Shown here piece after piece: positions 12,501-23,977 of a stretch of 64,000 bases of DNA. The DNA lies in contig JAVRFU010003696.1 of NCBI GenBank assembly GCA_032717465.1, positions 481,979-545,978 on the forward strand. Direction: 5' to 3'. This DNA is from Coenobita brevimanus (taxonomy: Eukaryota; Arthropoda; Malacostraca; Decapoda; Coenobitidae). The notes beneath the pieces are model-generated. The model saw only the letters and a list, made by a program, of their open reading frames with translations, made no database searches and had not been told where the DNA came from. Each line of letters begins with the position of its first letter. Position 1 is the first letter of the stretch. Made by a program: the position numbers and the translations under genes.

Positions 12501-14921
12501 CAAGAATAAAGTTATAAAGAAACAAAGCCATGAGTCAGACCAGCTGTGCAGTATCGCCACACACAGAGCAACCATTCCGTGACATCGTGCTCGAGCCTCT
12601 TTGTTGTGATGCGTAAATGCGATTTATGGTGAATATTTTACAAAAGTTTCTTAAACTGACGATTAAAAGCGCCATCCGAATCTCTGAGGTTGGATTTGAA
12701 ATGACGATCGAAATAGTCATTTGAATCTCAAAGCGTTAATATGACCTTGAGTTGCCTGTCCATGTTAATATGACCTTGAATTGCCTGTCTTTGTTAATAT
12801 GTCCTTTCCAACTTGGTCCAGAGTTTCATCCTTTCTAATTTATTTCTCATAGTTCAGTGGCAGAAAAAGACAATGTTGCAACGCCACATCCTGTCCATAC
12901 CATGTCTTCGTCACAAGAAGAAGACGAAGAGGAGGAGGAGGAAGCATCAGAAGAGAAATAAGAACAGAAGAAGACGAATGCTAATCACTGCTACTTTTAT
13001 TACAATTAAATGTAACTTGTAACTAGCTGTGGCATTTTACTGTACACAGATAACACACTGCCACACCCACATCAGCAGACTGTGCCTTTCCCACAACGTA
13101 TAGAATTGACATGGAAGATGTAATATATAGGGGATCCAGTACAAGTGGAAATGTTGCATGGGAGGTAGACACAGAGCTTCAATTCTTTATTCATTTTTAC
13201 GTTTTGGGCTACACTTCCTGAAGATGGGTTCTGTGTAGCCCGAAACGTTCTTTTCTCAATGGGTTTGGGCTACACTCCCTGGGTTCTGTGTAGCCCGAAG
13301 CGTTAGAGAAAGGAGAGTTCAAACTCAAACCCGTATCTCCCACCAAGAGGCGCAATATATAGCCGACCCTCATGTATACTTACGGAAACTATAACCAGGC
13401 ATCTCTCCACACATCGCTGAAGTTTATCGTAGCCCAGTTTTCTCTTGAGGAAGGGAGGGGCTACTTTACCAAGCCAAGGGAAGATGTTGAAGAGGTAGAC
13501 TCGACCTACAAGAGATTTGCTGGTGGAGCAGACTAACTCGATGGCTTCCTGTCCTCGCGGGTCGTCCATTTCGTAATGCACGTCTGGGAAAGGAGAGGAA
13601 GGGAGAAAACAGAAAAGAAATGAATGTGGGAACGTCAAAGATGAAGTGGAGCAAGAGCAGAGCAGAAGGAAAGTTGAAGGAATAAAAACAGTGTGGAAGT
13701 AAAGCTTGATGAGAGAATGATGGACCAAGAATATGGAAGAACAGCTAAGAGATATGATGATGATGATAATGATGATGATGAGGAGGAGGCGGAAGAGAGG
13801 GAGGAACACGACCCTGCAGGCAGTTCCTGGTGAAGCACACTATTACTACTCGTATACTAACACAGCTTCTGCTGCTGCTGCTGCTGCTGTTACAACTACT
13901 ACTACTACTACTACCATCATAGGTACTGCTACTATTACCACCATCACTACTACTACGGCACCACTGCCACTGCTATTGTCATACAGTACTGCATATTTGC
14001 CAGACCCTGTTAGCAGCAGGGGCCAACTACAGTCACTCTTGTCTCTGTCATTTAAGGTCTCTTAGTCACTTAACCTGCTGTATCGGAACAGAGAATTATT
14101 CCAGAGTAGAGCACCCTGGACGGCTCCAGCATCCTTCTCTGTGTCTAACAAGATGCTTAGCGACGATAACCTATTCATACCTTTGTTTAAGGTCTTTTGG
14201 AGACCTTTTTAGGCCTTGTTCATCCTGCAACAGTCAACCCAGTGCTTGTCAACCAGACTGCACCTGTATTGTCACAGTGTAAGACTAGAACTCTTACGTG
14301 AATCGTGTTCAGACCTTCCAGGAGTATAGTTTATGTTAAATAGAAATATTGCATACATGTCACAAAAACATATGACTAAAAAAAACATGTAACTTAACAG
14401 AAGCAATTGCTTTTCAGCTTGGCAACGTCTGGGCCTGACTACTCTCGGTCTGCTTATGGACTGGAGGAGGGGTTTATGTGGCCACTCCGACCTCCCTCAG
14501 TCCTTCCCCAAATTTCTCAAAGTTCTCATTGACACGTAGTTTTGTCATGTCTTTTAGAGGGTCCAGCAAATACAGTGCACATTGTTCTAGTGTTAAACTC
14601 ACCACCGACCAACTTCCACACCACATTCAGTATGGCCACCCCCAGAGACAGAGGGAGTGGTTGTTCCTTGCCCGTGTGCTTCATATAGTCTTGCACCAGA
14701 CACCCTGCCTCCCTCTGTATCACCTCCTCGAAGCAAGTCTTCCCCATGCCCAGGTCCCGAAGCTGATGAAGGGCAAAGCGACGATTCTTCTGCCACAGGG
14801 CCCCATTGCTGAAGATTATGCCTGCAGTAGAGGATGTGAGTTTAGTTGTATATATATTCATCTATCTATGTCCATCTATCTATCTGTCTGTCTGTCTGTC
14901 TGAATGTCTGTCTGTCTGCCC

Positions 14922-14961
<40 letters not shown>

Positions 14962-14964
14962 ATC

Positions 14965-14999
<35 letters not shown>

Positions 15000-15095
15000 G
15001 CCTGCCTGTCTATCTGTCCTTTCTCTCTCTCTCTCTCTTGCTAGCTAGCTAGCTGCCTGTCTGTCTGCCTGTCTGTCTGTCCATTTGTTTGCCTG

Positions 15096-15165
<70 letters not shown>

Positions 15166-18100
15166 ACCCAGCATGGAGCCACTGCCGATTGCACCGTAGG
15201 TATGGAAGTCTGGCCTGTCTGACAACTTCAGCTTTGCCATCGCTCTCTTGATGACCTCATAGTTGCACAAGAAGACGTTGACCCGACTGCCAATGCGCCA
15301 TCTGCGGGAGACAGTGAGTGACCAGCTGTGTGGAGAGGAAATTATTGGCCAGCTGTGTGGAGAGGAAACTTTTGAATGACCAGCTGTGTGGAGAGGAAAC
15401 TATTGAATGACCAGCTGTGTGGAGAGGAAACTATTGAGTGACCAGCTGTGTGGAGAGATCATATTGAATTGGCTTGTTCCTGACCATAATGCCCATCGCT
15501 TGGATTTATTCTTGACAAATAATCCAGATCAATATCGGATAGAGGTACTGTCACCACTTGGATCCTCTGACCACAATCCCATCAAAGCCTCATTAGTTAA
15601 CCCTCCCACACCTCCCCGTTCTGAACCTGTCAGGGTGACCCGATGGCACTTTGATAGGGCAGACTGGGATGGATTTAGAAATTATCTTGCTGACATTCCA
15701 TGGCAGTCTTTCTTCTCTAGTGATCCCAATTCTACTCAGTCCCACATTTGTGACTTAATACTAGCTGGTATGGACTTATTCATACCAAGTCAACAGTTCA
15801 CTAAAAGATCTAACTCTCGAAAAATGGTTTGATGGCAACAGTGCCAGAGCAACAGCCCAAAAGTCATTAGCATAATTCTTACTTGATATAAAAAACATCT
15901 GAATCACTCTCCCAATTTAAAATTGCTAGAAATCATGCAAAAGCTGTATTAAATCTATCTAAATCAAACTTTCTTCAAAAGCAAGCATCAAAACTACTTA
16001 ACAACCCTAATGACAATAGCATATTCTGGTCAACTCTTAACCCTGGAAAGGAAACTCTGTATTTCAGTAAAGTTAACAGAAACCCCGGGAGAATTTCTCC
16101 CGGTTTTGAAAAATAAAAAAAAAATACTTATGTACAAAATTATTTTATTTTGAAGATATACAACGAAAATAGAGCACAGAAAGAAGGACAAAAAGAACCT
16201 AAAAGACAATAATATTACAGGCACAATATAAAGAAATCAAAGAACAATTACAGGCACAAAGTGATGAACATAAAGAACGATATGACCAGCTTCAAGAGGC
16301 ATTACAGGAGCAAAAGAGGGACGTACAACTGAGGATTCGAGGACAGCTAGATACTTTCATGAGAGAAATGAAGGAAGAACAGGAACAATAATTGAAGGAG
16401 GAGGTATACGCTGAGCTACAGGAGCAGAAGTACGAGGTAAGCAATAATGTGACCAAGTGCAAACAGCATGAAGAGAACCAGTTAAGTCGGTTAGTGAAGA
16501 AATAGTGACGGAGCGCAAACGGCCTGTGGACAACCAGCTGAAGATTAGTGAGGGAATAGTCATGGAGTGCAGACAGTATGCAGATAATCAGTTCAAGCAT
16601 GTAGTCAACCATTTGAAGATACAGTAATTAATGAAGAAATTGAGGCTGTAGAGAAATAGTGCACTGCTGAGCCTCAGGTTAGTGTACAGGGAGCATATGA
16701 AAGGAATGGACAGTGTATGGTGAATTTTGACGGATCCCAAGCAACTAAAGGTATCAATACAGAGTTGAATAATCAGAATGCAGACGTTTTAAGTCCAGGC
16801 CTTAATTATGATGCCCCAGTTTTTAGGCCCCAAACCAGTGAAGTTCATGCCCATAATTGGGGTCCAATTAAAAAGAAACCTCAGGAATTTGATGATAGAG
16901 TATCTTGAGAAGCTTACCGTGCACAGTTTGAGTTACTTGTTGATCAAAATAGTTGGGATGATAGGAAGAAGGCAGTGCAGCTTGCTACTAGCCCTAAGGG
17001 TGCCGCAATGGAAATTCTGGGCCAGATGTCAGTAGAGGAGAGGAACACTAATCAGTCCTTAGTAGAAGTCCTGGAGTGCAGATATGGGACCATGTAACAG
17101 ACTGAGGTTTACAGAGAAAGATTCCGAAACCATGTACAGGCTTGAGGTGAATCCCTACAGCAGCTTCCTCATCCCCTTGAGAGTATGGCATACAAGGCTT
17201 ATCCTGGAGCAGCACCTAACCTGTTGGCTATTCTTCTGGGGGACCAGTTCATCGATGCTCTTGATAGTGCAGAACTGAACGTGCAAGTGAAGCAGGCACA
17301 ACCCAGGCACAAGCATGTGAAGTGGAAAAATTTGAAGGAAGGTGCTGGTACTGTGAAGAGCCAGGACATAGGAAAGTGGATTGCAACAAGTGGATGAGAG
17401 AACAGGAGAAGACTGGAGGAGGTTGCTGGTTCTGTGAGAAACTGGGACACAAGATGGTGGAATGTTAAAAATGGAACAAGGGGCAAGAACTGAACAGTGC
17501 AAGGAAATCCTCGATTGCAACAAATGGGTGTTGGAAATGTGATGAGGTGTGACACTTCAGCTATGAGTGTGCAAAAGAGAAGGATGAGGGGAAATTAGTG
17601 AAGGCCGGTGACAAGAGGCAACAACCAGCCAGTTATTCCGAAGAAGTCCAACCACGGAGGAAATGCAGGAGAACCTTGATGAATAGTGTGTGATAAGACG
17701 GAGGAACAGCCGACAAGCAGTGTGGTAGGAATGGGAATCTTAGTAAGAAATGCAGCTGTACTGCAGTGAAAGGGCCAGCATCAGTTGAAGACGACCTGAA
17801 GATGATGCAGGTGGAGGATGCAGATTTACAACCAGTGCTAGAGTGGCTGCAGCGAAGTACAGTGCGACCATTTTGGGATGAAGTTTCCAGGATAAACCCT
17901 GCAACCAAGAGCTACTGGAGTCACTGGACTTTCTTCGTTTGAACAACGGACTTCTGGAGCGTCAGTGGGAGATACCTGATGGCCTCAAAAAGTACTGGCA
18001 ACTGGTGGTTCCAAAGCAAAGGAGGTCTGGGATCTTCCATGAGTCTCATAACCAGATGACTAGTGGCCACCTGGGAGTGAAGATAACTCTACACTGGCTT

Positions 18101-20724
18101 GACAGAGGTTCTACTGGACTGGCATGCGCCAGGATGTTGAAGAGTGGTGTCGGGCCTGTGATGTATGCTGTGCCAAGAGGGGACCCAAGAAACGTGGTTG
18201 CACCTCTCTTCAGCTGTACCAAGTGGGTCCACCAATGGAAACAGTCACAGTGGACATTGCTGAACCTCTGCCACTCACTGAAAGAGGAAACCAGTATGTA
18301 TGTGTCTCCAGGGACAACTTTACAAAGTGACCAGAATCCTATGCCATCCCTGATCAAGAGGCTGCGACTGTTGCTCAGGTGTTGGTTGACCAATTTTTTT
18401 GTCGTTTTGCGATGCCACAAGAGCTACATTCAGACCAGGGTAGAAACTTCGAGTCTGCTGTGTACTGTGAATGCTGCAAGTTACTGAAGATCAAGAAGAC
18501 CAGGACAACCCCACCCACAGTCAGATGGGATGGTGGAGAAATATTCAACTGGATCCTGGGACAGAAACTGGCCAAGTACTGCACAGAGGGACAAACAGAA
18601 TGGGACCAGAAATTACCTGCATTACTGGCTTCATATCAGTCTGCATCCCATGAGTCTACTGGCTACTTACCTGCAAGACTGATGTTGGGCCACCAGTTAT
18701 GCTTACCTGTTGGCTTTTTAATGGGAAGATCACCTTGTGAAGAGCTGCCTACAGACACCTCCAATTATGCGAAGCATCTTCAGCAAAGGCTGACTGAGGT
18801 ACATCATCAAGTGTGAGGAGCCCTTAAGTTTTCAGGAGAAGTGATGAAGATCAAGTATGATGCCAAGGCAAGTGAGGTGAACTTCAAGGATGGTGACAGA
18901 GTTTGGTTATACAATCTTCATCAAAAGAAGGGACAGTCACCGAAACTGCAAAGCCGATGGGATGGGCCTTACACTGTGCTGGACCGCCTATCAGATGTAG
19001 CGTACCAGATTCGGGAGGCAGGAAATCTCGCCCAAAGGTGGTGTACGTGAATTGTCTGCGGCAGTACCATGGGCCAGGACAGTACAACTGGGACGTCTCT
19101 TAGGATTTATGCTCTCTCACAGCCGAGGATATTGAGGAGAACCAAGGAGCTGAAGTACAAGAGGATGATGACAGTTTCCCAAGAGAAGAGGTGCATCAGG
19201 AAGAGGACCAAGACCTCCCTGGAGAAGAGGGCTGTATGGAGGAGTAGCATAGGAGAAGACCTGATAAGCCGAAAGATTATTTTATGTATCGTTAGATGTT
19301 ACATTATGATTAATGTTTATATTTGTATATATTGTGTAGTTTTGTCGGGACAACAAAGGACTAGGGACGGGGGTAGTGTTAAAAAGTGGGATTTGCCAGT
19401 TAGGTAGTCGAGAATTTTCCCATACCGTTGTTCCGTTACAAGTCAGAGTTGCCACTTAGCATGCTGTTTGTGAGCGTAGTTATTTCATAAGTTTTACATT
19501 AGTTCTTATGCTCTTTTTCTCATTAATGTTTTATTTATGTGATTGTTCAATTATTTATTTTAATTTAAGTTTGTATGCTACATAACTTAGAGTCTTATGC
19601 AGTATAAAAAAAAACTCTGGCATGTTTTGGATGTCTTCAAGATGGTAACTGTTGCAACCATGCTCCCTCGGGAATAGATGAGAACTTTATAGTAAAGAAC
19701 AATGCAAGCTTATATAAGGATGAGGAAGAGAGTTGAGTTCGTTCAGTCAGTTTTCAGTTCAGTTTGAATGTAGTGCAGTGCCAGTGATGTTTATATATCA
19801 TCGGTACTTGTGAGAATAGTGAAGTGTTGTTGGCAAACAGTGTTGTGTTCTTGAACTTTTGTGTATCACTGGTACTTGTGAATAATAGTGAAATGTGGTC
19901 AAGCATTAAGTGAAATTATAGTCAATAGTGTTTATATAGCTCCAGTGCTTGTGAGGACAGTGGTGAAGATGGAAAGCATTAAGTGTAAACAACGTTGGGT
20001 CTGGTTAGCACTTGGATGGGTGACTGCCTGGGAACACCAGATGCTGTTGGCATCCCTACGTGTCAAGTGGGGTTGGTGGAGGATTAGTGCCCCTCCCTGT
20101 AAAACAATTAACTCTAAGCCCTTGGCCACCCCGTCTGGGATACATGGCGTCTGGCAATGAATGAATGAAAATTTGGAATATAAAGACAGTGAACTTAAGA
20201 AGCCAGAATTTTTTACGACGCCTGAGCTGATCTGGTGTCCTGTACACTGGTAGGCTGACCATAGGAAGAACAGCTCACTGGGCAACGTCTTCCCATACTG
20301 AACTACAGCTGTTGGGGCCTGTGGCAGTGTGGGATGGGGATATAACATATTCGTTTTCTTTCTTCCTTTCTTTATTCATTTTCTTTCTTTCAGCCTTTCT
20401 TTCATTCAAACGCCTGTTAACATGGATGTAGCTAGATAAACTGATAGATATGTAGGTAGACAGATAGATAGGAGAAGGAAGAGAACGAGGACAAAGAGAA
20501 GGATGAAGACTAGTAGGAGGAGCACGAACAGGAAGAGGACGAAGAGGAGGAGGAGGAAGAGAAGAGGAGGAGAAGGAAGATGATGGTGTATAGTGACTCA
20601 CGTAATGATATCTCCGTAAATTGGCCTCAACTTCTTCACCTGCTCATCTAAACGAGTCGAGGAGTCTGGCAGCTTCCCCAGTATAGGAAGACCCCAGATG
20701 CCTGTGGGGGAGAGACATGTAGTT

Positions 20725-20760
<36 letters not shown>

Positions 20761-22538
20761 CTAGTAGTAGTAGTGGTAGTAGTTGTGGTGGTAGTAGTAG
20801 TGGTAGTGGTAGTAGTGCTGGTGTTAGTAGTAGTAATAATAGTAGTTGTTATGCTAGGTGTTCTTAGGTCAACTCCTCGCCCTAAGAACACTAGCTGCTG
20901 AGCCAGGGTTCTCTTTCGAGACCGAAATTAGAATACACTACGAGAGGAACAGGACATAAATCTCTGGGCAAACAACCTTACATTATCTTAAATTCACAAA
21001 CCACTAGATACAATGTAGATATATCAAAGGCATAATACACTGTCTGGGTTCAAAGTCAATCTCGGGACAGGAGGGTTTCTACAGGGCTGCTGAAGTCCTG
21101 GGCTCCTATAGGTGTCGGCTGGGTGTGGGAGGGGTCTCGTCAGGTGTGCCTTCCCTTAGAGGGCTCGGGACTGCTCTCAGGGTCTATGTTGTCATCTAGG
21201 GGCTGCTGGGCAGCGTGAAGAGGGGCCCTCGTCAAGCTGGGCCTCGGTGGGGTGTTCGATCCCTTGGGCGGGACCAAAAGAGGGAGAGGAGGTGCATTTG
21301 TCTGCGCCCACCCTGGAGAGAGGGTCATCATCCTTTTGGGCTGGGGAGGTCATGCCCCAGCGTCCGAGGGAGCCTTGTGGAGTATGAGGTCTGCGGTCTC
21401 CCTCGGGTTGGGTTGCCGTCAGGTGTGCGCTGTGACATCCTCTCCTCTGGAAGTCCGACAGCAGGTGGTCTCGCCTGGGTGCTGGCTAGGCTGCTCTCAC
21501 TCCCAGGGTCATGATGGGGCCTTGCCAGACCTCCTTCAGACAGGGTAGTTCCTCCTGGGGGTTGCCTTTGTGTGGAGAACAGGAGGGGTGTCCCACTCGG
21601 CCACAGGAAGGGTGGGCTGAGCAAGGGATGTCTGAAGGGGAAGTCACAGAGGGCAAGAGACAGATGGTGGCTGATGTCTCCCTGACACAGCTATTGGGTC
21701 ACTGAGGTCCCAAGGGCAACAGGGGTAGGGCAGCTGGTGGCCATCCCTCTCGTGTCGGAGCGGCTAATGGCCATCACCGGACCCTTCTTCTTAGCAGGAC
21801 TGAGGACGAGGTGCAGCTAATGGCGTGGGTGGACAGGTGCAGCTAGTGGCAATCACCAAGGTCCTTTGAGGGGAGGCGCAGCTAGTGACTGTCGGCCATT
21901 TCCCGGCGAGGCTAGTGGCCATCAGCGGGCCCTTGTTCTCCAGGTAGACTGTTCGCTGAATGCGGCTAGAGGCCGTCACCTGGTCACTGGTGCGGCTAAT
22001 GGCCATCACCAAGATCCTTGAAGGAGAGGGGACAGCAGAAACAGTGTGAATAGTGACAGCCACCTGCCTGCTGGTGCGGCTACTGGCCATCATCGAGGTC
22101 CAGCTCCCTGGGGCAGCTACAGGAGGAGAGTGCTTAGTGGCTAACTCTCCACTAGTGTGACTAGTGGCCATCACTGGTCCTTGTGGTAGGGGCGGATGCA
22201 GCTAATAAGTGGCTACAGGCCGTCACTCAGGCACTGTCTGGGACTGAGAATTCAGCCCCATCCAGAACCTACCGAGGGCTGGTCTGGCTGGAGGGTAATG
22301 CCTTAGCACTGACTACTTCTGGTTGGGTCCATTCCGAGGAATAAGGGCACAAGGAAGTAGGGGACATAGGCCCATACCACCTGGGTAGCACATGCGCCCT
22401 TGAAGCCCCTCCGTGGTCTCCCCCTGGGGTGGGGGTCGCGACGTCCTGGTGTTTCTCGTCGTGGGTGGTATTTCAGTAGTAATAGTAGTTGTAGTGGTTG
22501 TGGTGGTGGTGATGGTTGTAGCAATAGTAGTAGCCAAA

Positions 22539-22569
<31 letters not shown>

Positions 22570-23944
22570 GGTAGTAGTAGTAGTAGTAGTAGTAGTAGTT
22601 GTTGTTGTTGTTGTTGTTGTGATTGTCGTTGCTGTTCTAGCCCCATGTTCATCCGAAAAATGTGACAAAGACATATAATAGTTGGTACTGTCATCATGAT
22701 CATCACCATCATCATCATTATCACCTTCACCATCATCATCATCACCATCACCATCACCATCATCACCATTATCGTCATCACCATCATCATCATCATCATC
22801 ATCACCTTCACCATCATCATCATCATCACCATCACCATCATCATCAACTTCACATCATCACCATCATCATCACCGTCATCATCAGCACCATCATCATCAT
22901 CATTATCATCATCAAAATTCTCAATTTATAAAGGCTTTTACTTACTTGCTTGAGTCAGCCTTAATCACCTAATGGCCGCTCTCCACGCTGCTCGATCTCT
23001 AGTAGCCTTTCTATTCAGTCTTGTATCCCTGAGGTCACACTTCATGACCTAGCTTTTTTTTTTTGCTACTCTACGTTACACTATGCCTAAAACCGCCACC
23101 TCTCCATCTAGAATGCTGAGTTGTAGCGATAGATTAGCACAAGAGTATGATGCTAGTCACGAAGAAGTGCCGGGGAAAGGATGCAAAGCCGTAATATTGC
23201 CCTGCTGTCAACGAGCTACGTGAAATAATCCGCAAAAGGACGAAAAATCACCAAGTTATGATAAAGAAACCACGGGTATTTATATATATCTGCTGGACGT
23301 TAGAAAATACAATAATAAACATGGTAAGGGCATTCAGAGAGCGCATACCTCCGCCAACGCTTATACCAGACTACTCAGATCACTGCCAAAATGCAGCCAA
23401 CTCTTCCTTGGCCCACGACCCACATGTCCACAAAACTTCTTTCAAATCCATCGATAACTTTTTGAGATATCTTGCGCACAGACAGACAATCAGGAGTGAA
23501 TACATAATCTACACCAGCTTTTATCGGCGGAGGTAACAACAACAACAACACCATATACTGGTTGCTCTTCGTAATACCGCTCAAGTAAATATTTATTCTT
23601 AATCATTATATGTAAATGAGTGTATTAGCAACGTTGGGTCTGGTTAGTACTTGGATGGGTGACCGCCTGAGAACACCAGATGCTGTTGGCATAACGTTCT
23701 CCCTACGTGTCAAGTGGGGTTGGTGGAGGATTAGTGCCCTTCCCTGTAAAACAATTAACTCTAAGCCGTTGGCCACCCCGTTTGGGATACATGGCGTCTG
23801 GCAATGAATGATGAATGAATGGAGTGTATTAGCTGTTCATTCGTTATTTCATGAGGGGATGTGGCAGCTCTGTGTGGTGGCATCACTTACACATTTTACA
23901 CACATTTACAGATTTGACTAACATTCGTGATTATGGCGTCTGGC

Positions 23945-23977
<33 letters not shown>

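Noticed and set aside
15313..15460. Regularly spaced 31-bp repeats resembling a CRISPR array
   Set aside because: The units are contiguous with no spacers, the host is a eukaryote and there are no cas genes. It is a minisatellite.
19990..20060. Functional 5S rRNA gene
   Set aside because: Only the 3' half is present, without the upstream half of the gene or its full internal promoter, and it is fused to a SINE body and tail.
21140..21705. Overlapping GC-rich frames on both strands as coding
   Set aside because: Open frames are expected by composition alone. No domain or splice logic was visible.
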